DNA of 64,000 nucleotides from Flavobacteriales bacterium (GTDB taxonomy: Bacteria > Bacteroidota > Bacteroidia > Flavobacteriales_F > PHOS-HE28), in NCBI GenBank assembly GCA_016713865.1, contig JADJOG010000011.1:1-64000 (forward strand), in the 5' to 3' direction. Shown here piece by piece: positions 7,605-15,798 of this stretch. Numbering within the stretch: position 1 is the first letter of the stretch; each line of letters starts with the position of its first letter. The notes under the pieces were generated by a model, which was given only the letters and a program-made list of their open reading frames with translations, did not search any database and had not been told where the DNA came from. The translations under genes and the position numbers were made by a program.

Positions 7605-8639
7605 ATGGACTTGGCGAAGGCCGATGACCTGATTGGCCGCTTGATGCAGGGCGGGAACACCGTGCTATACAGCGGGAAGTTCATCGACGAGCACGCGCCG
7701 GCGTTCATCTCGCTTACCGAAGGCCTCGCAGAAGCACAAGGTCGAGGCAGGCCGAACGCGCACCGGCTGTCATTCGTGCTGCTGGAGGCGTATCAGAACA
7801 TCCTGCGGCATCGAGCTCAGGTGTCTGGCATGAACAGCAGGAGCATGCTTGTGATGCAAACGCGCGGCGATACGGATGTCGTACTTAGCCTGGATCCCGT
7901 TCAGGAAGAGGAGGCGCAACGGATCCAGCGCGTCATAAGCGATATCGCGGCTTCGGATCTAGGCCAGCTTAAGCAGCGTTTCCTCTCACGCTTGCGCGAT
8001 GGTGCTCGCACACTTCGTGGTGGTGCAGGTTTAGGTCTTATTGAAATAGCCCGGAAGTCGGGCGGCGGCTTGGTCTGCGATCGATGGATGCTTGATGAAA
8101 CCCACAGCATGTTGCTGATCCAGGCAATCATGGATGGTAGAGCCGAAAGGGCCTTGCCTACGGCAGAGGCTCGTGCGCTTCATGTGCTCGTAGCTGAAGT
8201 TGAAGCTGTTCTCGCGTGGCCTGGCGGGGCGTCGCGACCTGCGGATGCGGCGGCGTTGCGCATCATGCAATCCGAATGCAGCGCCACGTCTCTTGGCATC
8301 GCCTTCCATGCCGCAGCGGAGTGGCTCGCTAAAGAAGCAGTAGGGATGCGCTGCACCCTCTTGCTCGCAGGCCGCGGCGGATCATGGAGTCTTGTGGTCG
8401 CGATCAGCGGCGAAAGGAACCCGTTAGTGAACCTGCACGAACGCGTCATGAGCGCGACAGCGCTTGCGCCTCCGGAATTGGAGGCAATGCATCGTGCCGC
8501 GCTCTTGGGCCGCGAAGCAGGAATCGCGCAGAGCGCAGCCTTGCTCGAGCTGGCCAAGCTGGCGCAGGGGCCCGCGCAGGCATTCGTGCGAAGCGATGGA
8601 CAACGTTGGCGATTCGCTTGGGCTGTGCCCTTGGCCTAG
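7605..8639 (+). CDS. SiaB-like (DUF6272) protein
   Basis: About 344 residues. The N-terminal half has the pattern of the SiaB/DUF6272 family of GHKL-related proteins: NTVLYSGKFIDEHAPAF, LLEAYQNILRHR in place of the N-box helix, then LRGGAGLGLIEIARKS as a G2-like loop. The second half appears to be another domain with weaker similarity (SLGIAFHAAAEW, LLLAGRGGSWSLVVAIS). SiaB-type proteins take part in phosphorylation-based regulation of biofilm and aggregation in other bacteria. Start ATG 7605 is preferred to the upstream TTG at 7593. No partner phosphatase or STAS protein is adjacent. Confidence 0.65.
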   Translation: MDLAKADDLIGRLMQGGNTVLYSGKFIDEHAPAFISLTEGLAEAQGRGRPNAHRLSFVLLEAYQNILRHRAQVSGMNSRSMLVMQTRGDTDVVLSLDPVQEEEAQRIQRVISDIAASDLGQLKQRFLSRLRDGARTLRGGAGLGLIEIARKSGGGLVCDRWMLDETHSMLLIQAIMDGRAERALPTAEARALHVLVAEVEAVLAWPGGASRPADAAALRIMQSECSATSLGIAFHAAAEWLAKEAVGMRCTLLLAGRGGSWSLVVAISGERNPLVNLHERVMSATALAPPELEAMHRAALLGREAGIAQSAALLELAKLAQGPAQAFVRSDGQRWRFAWAVPLA

Positions 8640-8741
8640 CCGCCGCTCCTTGCCCCGCATCGGCCATTAACCGATTTTCTGAAGCCACAGGGCAACGATC
8701 GGCACGCGATCAGGTTCTAGCCATGAACCTAGCAACAACAC

Positions 8742-8855
8742 ATGCCCACACCGTTTTCGATCATCGACGCCTTCGAGCGTTTCTCCACTTGGTTCGATCG
8801 CCGTTTCGGCTGGTTCTTCACCAACGGCATGAAGGAGCAGCGCGCGCAGTGGTGA
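8742..8855 (+). CDS. Small 37-residue aromatic-rich protein
   Basis: A complete ORF from ATG 8742 to TGA 8853-8855, encoding MPTPFSIIDAFERFSTWFDR followed by RFGWFFTNGMKEQRAQW. It is rich in Phe and Trp and amphipathic, so it could be a membrane-peripheral small protein. Its stop touches the stop of the convergent aldehyde dehydrogenase. The 8640-8741 stretch before it shows nothing else. I cannot name a family; the biased composition and exact fit into the gap argue for a real gene. Confidence 0.5.
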   Translation: MPTPFSIIDAFERFSTWFDRRFGWFFTNGMKEQRAQW

Positions 8856-10298
8856 TCAGAGCTTTATGCAGATGTTCTTCGGCTCTGTGAAGAACCGCAG
8901 TGTCTCCAGTCTGCCTTCACGTCCCACACCGCTCTGCTTCATGCCACCGAAAGGCGTGCGCAGATCACGCATCATCCAGCAGTTCACCCAGACGATGCCC
9001 GTGCGCAACGCGCGTGCGGCACGATGCGCGCGTTTCACATCGCGGGTCCATACAACGCCCGCAAGGCCATATGGGCTGTCGTTCGCCAACGCGAGGGCCT
9101 CGGCTTCATCCGTGAAAGGCTGCAGCGTTACAACAGGACCGAATATCTCCTCTTGATTGGTGCGGCATGCGGGCCCGAGGCCTTCGATCACCGTGGGCGC
9201 CATGTACCAGCCGCCTGCGAATTCGCCTTCAAGCCGCACACGATGACCGCCGCATAGGATCCGCCCACCTTCTTCTTCGGCTGCACGGATATGCTCGAGC
9301 ACCTTCTCTAGGTGCGCTTCTGAGACAACGGCTCCCAAATCCGTACGCTCTGCGATCGGGTCGCCAATGATCAGGTTCCGCGTGCGTTCAACAAAAGCAT
9401 CGCGGAAGCGCTCATAGATGGTGCTTTGGATCAATATGCGCGACCCGCAGAGGCAGATCTGCCCTTGGTTGCGGAAGGAGCTCCGCACCGTGGTGTCCAG
9501 CATCTCATCGAAGTCGCAATCATCGAAGACCAGCACTGGATTCTTCCCGCCGAGCTCAAGGCTCAGCTTCTTGAACATCGGTGCCGCTACGCGCGCTATC
9601 TCGGCGCCTGTGCGCGTTCCGCCGGTGAAAGAGATGGCTTTGATCCCGGGATGTGCCGTGATCGCAGCGCCGACCTTCGGGCCTAGGCCGTGCACGATGT
9701 TCAGCGCACCGGGCGGAAAGCCTGCCTCGATGCATAGCTCGGCCAGGAGGTGCGCCGTTAACGGTGTCACCTCACTCGGCTTCGCCACCACGCAGTTGCC
9801 GGCGGCAAGCGCAGGAGCGATTTTCCATGTGAACAAGTACAAGGGAAGATTCCATGGGCTGATGCAGCCGACGGTGCCGATCGGCCCGCGCTCGGTGTAG
9901 TTCACAGCGGCCCCATCCATGTCGTGTGATTCGCTCGCGAAGTGGATGGAGGCCGAGGCGAAGAAGCGCAGGTTCGCGATCGCCCTCGGAATCTCCGTGT
10001 CCCGCGCCAAGCTCAGCGGCTTGCCGTTATCCCTCGATTCAGCGTGCGCGAAGATGTCCAGGTCGCGCTCGATCAAGTCAGCCAGTCGCGATATGGCTTT
10101 CGCGCGGCCCTCGCGACCCAGCGCGAGCCATGCAGCCTCTGCATCATCAGCGGCGGTAACGGCCTGATCGACGTCGAACTCATCGCTATCGGGCGCCTCT
10201 GCGAACACGACTCCGCGGCTGGGATCGTGCACGGGAATAGTCCCGCCTCCACGCGCTTCGTGCAATGCGCCGCCGATGTAATTCCGGATTCGGATCAT
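8856..10298 (-). CDS. Aldehyde dehydrogenase, probable 2-aminomuconate/2-hydroxymuconate semialdehyde type
   Basis: A 480-residue NAD(P)-dependent aldehyde dehydrogenase. Visible are the N-terminal YIGGALHEA, PWNLPLYLFTWKIAPALAAG, SFTGGTRTGAEIA (cofactor loop), catalytic-base motif LELGGKNP, nucleophile region NQGQICLCGSR, and EEIFGPVVT near the end. The length and the C-terminal PFGGMKQSGVGREG fit the 2-hydroxymuconic/2-aminomuconic semialdehyde dehydrogenase subgroup. In the 3-hydroxyanthranilate pathway that enzyme oxidises 2-aminomuconate semialdehyde, the product of the ACMS decarboxylase encoded near 26.4 kb. Substrate is inferred from similarity and context. Confidence 0.75.
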   Translation of the reverse strand: MIRIRNYIGGALHEARGGGTIPVHDPSRGVVFAEAPDSDEFDVDQAVTAADDAEAAWLALGREGRAKAISRLADLIERDLDIFAHAESRDNGKPLSLARDTEIPRAIANLRFFASASIHFASESHDMDGAAVNYTERGPIGTVGCISPWNLPLYLFTWKIAPALAAGNCVVAKPSEVTPLTAHLLAELCIEAGFPPGALNIVHGLGPKVGAAITAHPGIKAISFTGGTRTGAEIARVAAPMFKKLSLELGGKNPVLVFDDCDFDEMLDTTVRSSFRNQGQICLCGSRILIQSTIYERFRDAFVERTRNLIIGDPIAERTDLGAVVSEAHLEKVLEHIRAAEEEGGRILCGGHRVRLEGEFAGGWYMAPTVIEGLGPACRTNQEEIFGPVVTLQPFTDEAEALALANDSPYGLAGVVWTRDVKRAHRAARALRTGIVWVNCWMMRDLRTPFGGMKQSGVGREGRLETLRFFTEPKNICIKL

Positions 10299-10542
10299 GG
10301 TTGGCGAAAGTAGTGGGAGCGTGGCGGGCTGAAAATCGAAAGGCCCCCACTCGCGTGAGAGCCTTCCGACCCCTTATTGCGCTAATAGAGAACCAAAACC
10401 TAACCTCCTTGCGCTGCTAAGAGATGCTTGCCGCATGGCGGCCATCGACCTTAGCGAGGGCAAACCTATCGTGCACGCCCAGGGGCATCTGTAAAGGCGG
10501 ACATAACGGAAGTTAAAGACCGTTAACCACAGGAGCACCCTA
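10299..10542. other. Intergenic region between divergent genes
   Basis: This 244-nt gap separates the divergently transcribed aldehyde dehydrogenase and sensor kinase, so it should hold both promoters, but I cannot place either confidently. An AGGAG (10531-10535) lies 7 nt before the kinase ATG at 10543 and looks like a ribosome-binding site supporting that start. A short inverted repeat GTTAA...TTAAC lies just before it. Confidence 0.4.
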
Positions 10543-12048
10543 ATGACCGGGGATAGTTTCGCTGTCATGGAGAAGCGGCGCATGACGCTGATGCTCGCCG
10601 CGATCAGCATGGCATTGCTGGGCCTGCTCGCACTGCAAGCGGTGTGGGCGCGCAAGACCGTTCGCCTGCGCGATGCGCAGTTCAAAGAGGGCGTAAATAG
10701 AGCCTTGATCGCCGTAAGTGATGAGCTTGAGCGCTTTGAGCGCATGCGTGAGCTGCGCGGACGACGCGAAGGGCGGAAGCTGCTGGCCCGGCTCGATTCG
10801 CTGAATGCGGCTGCGCGCTACACCGCAGATCAACAAGAAAGGCTGGCGGCCCAAACGGGCCTTGATATCGCTCCGGCGATGGAGCGCTTGAACGAAGAGC
10901 AGGATGATGCGCCCCACGAAGAACTCGCTACTGACATGCTGCGCACCATGCTCTCCGCCACGAAACGGCCGAGCATACAGCGCCGTGTGAATCCGCGCTT
11001 GGTGGATTCGCTGCTCAAGGCCGAGTTGGCATCGCTGAACTTGCGAGACACCCTGCGATGGGGGCTCTATGACCAGAACGGCGATTGGGTGGATCTCCCG
11101 GAGCGCACCGCGGATACCACAGGATTGCGGTCTCATGGTGCGCGCATCAGGCTCTTCCGGCATGACATCGGGGGAACCGCGTATTTCCTGCATGTGCGCA
11201 CCGACCGCTCCCAAGCGGAATTGCTCTCAGGCGTGTGGCCCACGCTGCTCGCCACGGCGCTGTTGGCAGGAATCATCCTGTTCGCCTTTCTGGGCACGCT
11301 CCGAAGCCTAGCGAGGCAGAAGCGATTGATCGACATACGCACCGACCTGGTGAACAACCTCACGCACGAGCTGAAGACCCCGATCAGCACCATCGGATTG
11401 GCTTGCGAGGCGCTCTCGGATCCGAGCATACCTCGCACAGAAGAGCAGATCAAGTCCTACACGGCTATGATCCGCGACGAGAATAAGCGACTAGGCGCAC
11501 TTGTTGAGAATGTGCTGCTGAGTGCCGTTCAGGATGGCGGCAACATGGTGGTAAAGCCGGTTGATCTGGATCTGCATGCCGTGATCGCCGATGTGGCGCG
11601 CAGCAGCAGCAGCATGCTGGTATCCCGTCGCAACGGAATCATCGAGACAGAGCTTCGCGCCGAGATACATCGGCTTAATGCTGATCGCATCCACATCACC
11701 AACCTGATCACCAATCTCGTGGACAATGCGGTGAAGTACACCGAGCGCGAACCACGCATCCGCATCGCCACGCGCAGCGACGACATGGGTGTTTGGATCA
11801 CGGTAACGGATAATGGCATCGGCATCGCCGCCTCTGAGCAGCGCAAGGTCTTCGACAAGCTTTACCGTGTGCCCACCGGCAACCTCCACAATACGAAAGG
11901 ATTCGGCCTTGGTCTCAGCTACGTGAAGAACGTGGTTGATCGCCATGGCGGCCGCATCCGCCTAGAGAGCACGCCGGGCCAAGGAAGCGCATTCCACATA
12001 TTCCTACCTTTTGAGCATGAGCACGCCATTCAAGCTACTCGTGGTTGA
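10543..12048 (+). CDS. Two-component sensor histidine kinase
   Basis: A 501-residue classical membrane kinase. There is an N-terminal membrane segment (residues about 15-32), an extracytoplasmic region of about 200 residues with long charged helices, and a second membrane segment (about 233-253). HisKA follows with phospho-acceptor His near residue 275 in NNLTHELKTPIST, then HATPase_c with NLVDNAVKYTE, VTDNGIGI and GFGLGLSYVK. The layout resembles Bacteroidota RprX-type kinases. Its 3' end overlaps the response regulator by 32 nt, so they form one operon and a probable cognate pair. Start ATG 10543 has an AGGAG upstream; ATG 10567 is an alternative. Confidence 0.88.
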   Translation: MTGDSFAVMEKRRMTLMLAAISMALLGLLALQAVWARKTVRLRDAQFKEGVNRALIAVSDELERFERMRELRGRREGRKLLARLDSLNAAARYTADQQERLAAQTGLDIAPAMERLNEEQDDAPHEELATDMLRTMLSATKRPSIQRRVNPRLVDSLLKAELASLNLRDTLRWGLYDQNGDWVDLPERTADTTGLRSHGARIRLFRHDIGGTAYFLHVRTDRSQAELLSGVWPTLLATALLAGIILFAFLGTLRSLARQKRLIDIRTDLVNNLTHELKTPISTIGLACEALSDPSIPRTEEQIKSYTAMIRDENKRLGALVENVLLSAVQDGGNMVVKPVDLDLHAVIADVARSSSSMLVSRRNGIIETELRAEIHRLNADRIHITNLITNLVDNAVKYTEREPRIRIATRSDDMGVWITVTDNGIGIAASEQRKVFDKLYRVPTGNLHNTKGFGLGLSYVKNVVDRHGGRIRLESTPGQGSAFHIFLPFEHEHAIQATRG

Positions 12049-12721
12049 GGACGACCCCAACCTGGGCAACCTCTTGGCCGACTACCTCCGCGCCAAGGGC
12101 TATGCCGCTGACCTGCGAACCGATGGCATGCAGGGCGCCCAGGCGCATGCAACGGGCCGCTATGACCTATTGATCCTGGATGTGATGATGCCATTGAAAG
12201 ATGGGTTCACCCTTGCACGCGAAGTGCGTGCGAAGGATCCTGAAGTGCCCATCATCTTCCTCACAGCGCGCAGCATGAAGCAGGATGCCATCGAAGGATT
12301 CCGGAGTGGTGCCGATGATTATGTGACCAAGCCATTCGGGATGGACGAGCTGATCCTGCGCATCGAGGCAGTGCTTCGGCGCTCCCAAGGCGTGCAGCCC
12401 AAGCCCGAGGAGCCAGTCACTTTCACTTTCGCCCGTTGCGTGTTCGACCACCGGAAGCAAGTGCTGCGCACACCGGGCGGCGAGCGCCGCCTCACCACCA
12501 AGGAGAACGAGTTATTACGCCTCCTATGCGTGCATCGGAATGATGTGCTGGACAGGTCTGTCGCACTGAATACGATCTGGGGAAGCGACAGCTACTTCAA
12601 TGGGCGCAGCATGGATGTGTACATCGCCAAGCTGCGCAAATACCTCCGCGAAGACCCAACCGTGGAGATTATCAATATACATGGCCGAGGATTCCGCCTC
12701 GTGGCGCCCGATGCGCAATGA
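12017..12721 (+). CDS. OmpR-family response regulator
   Basis: A 234-residue regulator. The receiver domain has the acidic pair VEDDP near residues 10-13, phospho-acceptor Asp near 55 in LLILDVMMP, Thr in FLTARS and Lys in DDYVTKPFG. A winged-helix DNA-binding domain follows (LTTKENELLRLLC, then SMDVYIAKLRKYL and IINIHGRGFRLV). ATG 12017 is chosen over TTG 12011 because MSTPFKLLVVEDD is the standard start. It overlaps the kinase gene and is presumably its output; target genes are not evident. Confidence 0.92.
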   Translation: MSTPFKLLVVEDDPNLGNLLADYLRAKGYAADLRTDGMQGAQAHATGRYDLLILDVMMPLKDGFTLAREVRAKDPEVPIIFLTARSMKQDAIEGFRSGADDYVTKPFGMDELILRIEAVLRRSQGVQPKPEEPVTFTFARCVFDHRKQVLRTPGGERRLTTKENELLRLLCVHRNDVLDRSVALNTIWGSDSYFNGRSMDVYIAKLRKYLREDPTVEIINIHGRGFRLVAPDAQ

Positions 12722-12754
12722 TCCTTGACGGAAACGTGTTGCATGGTCAAATGA

Positions 12755-13483
12755 ATGATCATGCGACCTAAGCAACCGTCAACCGCCTCGCCCCGCCAGA
12801 AGGGAGTGGGACTCGTCGCTTCTACCTCGCTGCCTTTGGTCACGTTCGAATGGCGCTTCGCGACGGAAGCTCACGGATGGTCGCCCGCTGAACTGCCGCT
12901 TGAGGATGTGGAAGCAGTGCAGCCGCCAATGCCTTGGCGCCGAGCGCAGGAGAGTCCAGCGGAACGCAAGCAATTGCGCAAAGCATCGCATGCAGCGATC
13001 ATCGCCGATGCCATTCAATCGGAGCCAGATCGTGCCAAGGATCCGATTGATGTTGCTTCGACGGGCGCTACTGGCTCGAGCGTTGATACAATCAGCGCTG
13101 ATACCGGCAACCCACCTGAAGCGATCGAATATGCCATGCTCCCCTGGCGCAAAGGCGATGAGCGCATGCCGTGCTGGAGTGGCTGCGAGCAACTGCGCGG
13201 CAACGGGCGCGATGCCTGTACGGAAGAGCGCATACAGCGTTACCTCGACCGGAATTTCCGAGTGCCAGCCAATGGCCACAGCTCTGAATTCACAGTGGTC
13301 ACATTAGCCATTGAGGCCGACGGACGCGCCAGCACCCTGACGTGCAGGCCACGGCCCTCGGCGGCAACTGAGCGAGAGGTGCAACGAGTGGTTGATGCAA
13401 TGCCCGCATTTGTTCCCGGTGAGCAGAATGGCAAGCCTGTTCGCGTGGTTTATCAGTTGCCGCTGCATGTGAAGCGGCGCTGA
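12755..13483 (+). CDS. Protein with TonB-C-like C-terminal domain
   Basis: A 242-residue protein. Residues about 1-130 are low in order and rich in Ala, Pro, Glu and Asp. A Cys-containing stretch (MPCWSGCEQLRGNGRDAC) follows, then a C-terminal region of about 90 residues resembling TonB-C: YLDRNFRVP, then VVTLAIEADGRAST, VVDAMPAFVPGEQNGKPV and RVVYQLPLHV. That pattern is typical of Bacteroidota energy-transducer TonB-like proteins. I see no clear membrane anchor, so it is either a divergent relative or its N-terminus is misread. It follows the regulator by 33 nt on the same strand. Confidence 0.5.
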   Translation: MIMRPKQPSTASPRQKGVGLVASTSLPLVTFEWRFATEAHGWSPAELPLEDVEAVQPPMPWRRAQESPAERKQLRKASHAAIIADAIQSEPDRAKDPIDVASTGATGSSVDTISADTGNPPEAIEYAMLPWRKGDERMPCWSGCEQLRGNGRDACTEERIQRYLDRNFRVPANGHSSEFTVVTLAIEADGRASTLTCRPRPSAATEREVQRVVDAMPAFVPGEQNGKPVRVVYQLPLHVKRR

Positions 13484-13596
13484 AAACTGAATTAACCGGG
13501 GATTGTTGCAAGTCGTTCGTCGGCGTGCCGTAACGGTGCGATGCACGGGTAAATTCGCCGCTGCGGATTCACCCGTTCGCATCAAACCAGTACAGC

Positions 13597-14868
13597 ATGA
13601 AGCACGCATACCTTGCATTTCCTGTTCTCTTCCTCGCCGTTGGCGCGTTCGCGCAGAAGCCCGGCTCCATTCACGCCATTGATGCCAGCCTGCTCCAGGC
13701 CAAGTCCGTTCCAGGTGCTGTGGCGCAAACAGGCCAGCGTGGTGGCGGCCCAGCCAACGACGATTGCGGCGGAGCCATCGTCGTAACAGTAGGTGCCGCT
13801 TGCGAGACCGTCAGCGGCAGTTTGGATGGAGCCACACAATCCATGGACCCCGCATCCTGCAGCAATTTCACGGCAACCGCGGCCAATGACGTATGGTTCT
13901 CATTCGTCGCAGTAGCTAACAGCACCACCGTGCAAGTAACCGGTGGCGGCGATAATGCCACTGGTGTGGATCCTGTGCTTCAAGTGTTCACTGGAAGCTG
14001 CGCGGATCTTGCCCCGATTTCTTGCGTCGATGCCACGTTGCGCGGCGCCACCGAGACCCTTCTCGTGACCACTGTGCCGGGCACCACCTACTACTACCGC
14101 GTGTACTACTGGCCTTACACGGCGGCGCAGACTGTGTTCGATTTCACCACCTGCGTGTTCTCTTTGATCGCGCCGGGGAACGACGAATGCGCCACGCCAA
14201 TGCCGCTAACCGTGAATACGACTTGTGTTCCCGTGGGCTTCATCACAACCGGTGCAACTGAATCATTGCCGGCCGTTGCGTGCGGTGGCTTCACCTCGCC
14301 CAATGCGCTGGATGTGTGGTTCTCTTTCGTGGCCACGGCTGCTGAGCATACAGTTGGGGTGTATGGTCCGAACGCTGCGGACGCGATGGTGGAGATCTTC
14401 AGCGGTGACTGTGGTTCACTCACCTCACTCGCTTGCGCTGATGCGACCTTCCCGACGCAAGCCGCACCGAACACCACTGAACTGCTCACGCAGAACGGAT
14501 TGACACCGGGCACCACCTACTATGTCCGTGTGTATGATTATGCCCATGCTTCGCCGGACCACTTCTTCGAGATCTGCGTGACCGACGGATCCAACAATGT
14601 GAGCATCGACGAATTGCAAGGCGCAGAGGCCTGGGGGCTTTTCCCGAATCCCGCAGAAGGTGGTTTCACGATCCGCTACGATGGTGCGCAAGCAGCAGTG
14701 CAGCTGGAGGTGTTGGATATGACAGGTCGTGTGGTGCATGCCAACACCATGGTGCTCGCTACCGGCGCTATGCACACGGTTGACATGAAGAGCTTGGCCA
14801 ATGGCACCTACGTGGTGCGCTTAGTGGCCGCTGGCGTGCGCAGCGAGAAGCTGCTCATGCTGAACTGA
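13597..14868 (+). CDS. T9SS-sorted surface protein with two PPC-like repeats
   Basis: A 423-residue secreted protein with signal peptide MKHAYLAFPVLFLAVGAFAQ. Two repeats of about 130 residues follow, each beginning with a PANDDC/GNDEC motif and running through NDVWFSF or LDVWFSF, a GSC or GDC motif and TTYYYRVYYWP or TTYYVRVYDY. This is the PPC-like beta-sandwich layout common in Bacteroidota exoproteins. The C-terminal 80 residues start at WGLFPNPAEGGFTIRYDG and form a type A T9SS sorting domain. First of four related genes in a row; repeat 1 is strikingly close to one unit of the next gene. Ligand unknown. Confidence 0.85.
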   Translation: MKHAYLAFPVLFLAVGAFAQKPGSIHAIDASLLQAKSVPGAVAQTGQRGGGPANDDCGGAIVVTVGAACETVSGSLDGATQSMDPASCSNFTATAANDVWFSFVAVANSTTVQVTGGGDNATGVDPVLQVFTGSCADLAPISCVDATLRGATETLLVTTVPGTTYYYRVYYWPYTAAQTVFDFTTCVFSLIAPGNDECATPMPLTVNTTCVPVGFITTGATESLPAVACGGFTSPNALDVWFSFVATAAEHTVGVYGPNAADAMVEIFSGDCGSLTSLACADATFPTQAAPNTTELLTQNGLTPGTTYYVRVYDYAHASPDHFFEICVTDGSNNVSIDELQGAEAWGLFPNPAEGGFTIRYDGAQAAVQLEVLDMTGRVVHANTMVLATGAMHTVDMKSLANGTYVVRLVAAGVRSEKLLMLN

Positions 14869-14879
14869 GCGGAAGCGCT

Positions 14880-14927
14880 ATTAAAGAAGAGAAGGGATGC
14901 CAAGCGGCATCCCTTCTCTTCTTTAAT
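14880..14927. terminator. Bidirectional terminator, perfect 22-bp stem
   Basis: Bases 14880-14901 and 14906-14927 form a perfect 22-bp stem with an AAGC loop. The outer part is A/T-rich (ATTAAAG...CTTTAAT), giving a T-rich run on either strand. It lies between convergent genes and would serve both. Confidence 0.85.
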
Positions 14928-14935
14928 CGCCGTGG

Positions 14936-15721
14936 TCACAAGCACCCGGTACGGCCACCGTCAACGGGCAGGTTGATACCGTTGATGTACGCCCCTGAAG
15001 GGCCAGCAAGGAAAGCGACCGCGGCAGCGATCTCTTCTGGCTGCCCGAAACGGCGCAACGGAATCTCGTCGAGCATGCTGCGCGATGCAACCTCCTCGTC
15101 GATATCGTGTTTCGCCGCCTTGCTTCGAATGATGGCCCGCAAGCGCTCTGTCCCAGTTGCTCCGGGCAGCACATTATTCACCGTGATGCCATGCGGCCCT
15201 AGTTCGTTCGCGAGTGTTTTGGCCCACTGCGCAACAGCGCCGCGTATGGTATTGCTCACTCCCAGGTCGTGCAGGGGCTGCTTCACGCTGGTGCTGATGA
15301 TGTTGATTATGCGGCCATGGCCTTGAGCCTTCATGCCCGGTACGGCTGCAAGAACAATGGCTTGAAAAGCGAGCAGATGCTGGCGGAAGGCCTGCTCATA
15401 TGCCTCAATTGGAGCTTCGTGCGCTGGGCCCGGAGGCGGCCCTCCGGTGTTGTTCACCAGGATATCGATCGGATATTCTGCCGCTAATTCGGAAATGCGT
15501 GAATGAAGGAGTGCAGTTTCAATGACGTCGACCGTGATTGCGCGATGGGACGGACCGTTGGCCCTTGATATCTGCGACAGCAGATCCGTCAGCTTTGAGC
15601 CATCTCGCGCTGCTGCGGTCACGGAGGCGCCCAAAGCGGCCAATTCCAGTGCAACTGCCCGTCCGATACCCTGGGAAGCGCCAAGCACCAGCGCATGCTT
15701 GCCATCGAGTCTGGTTTCCAT
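14936..15721 (-). CDS. SDR-family oxidoreductase with altered catalytic motif
   Basis: A 261-residue short-chain dehydrogenase/reductase. The Rossmann motif GASQGIGRA lies near the N-terminus, the NNTGG strand follows, and the C-terminal INGINLPVDGG is typical. The catalytic area reads ISTSVKQPLHDLGVSNTIRG, so the usual Y-x3-K appears replaced by S-x3-R-like residues. The start at 15721 (METRLDGKHALVLG) is preferred over longer frames, which would run into the next gene's 5' region. Relatives in Flavobacteria occur near 3-hydroxyanthranilate catabolic genes to my recollection, but its substrate is unknown. Confidence 0.78.
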   Translation of the reverse strand: METRLDGKHALVLGASQGIGRAVALELAALGASVTAAARDGSKLTDLLSQISRANGPSHRAITVDVIETALLHSRISELAAEYPIDILVNNTGGPPPGPAHEAPIEAYEQAFRQHLLAFQAIVLAAVPGMKAQGHGRIINIISTSVKQPLHDLGVSNTIRGAVAQWAKTLANELGPHGITVNNVLPGATGTERLRAIIRSKAAKHDIDEEVASRSMLDEIPLRRFGQPEEIAAAVAFLAGPSGAYINGINLPVDGGRTGCL

Positions 15722-15798
15722 GCGGGCAAAGGTGGATGAGAAAATCCTTGGAAAAGAGCCCATTGATTCGTCCCTTCGTGCCCCATTCCAAACCAAAC

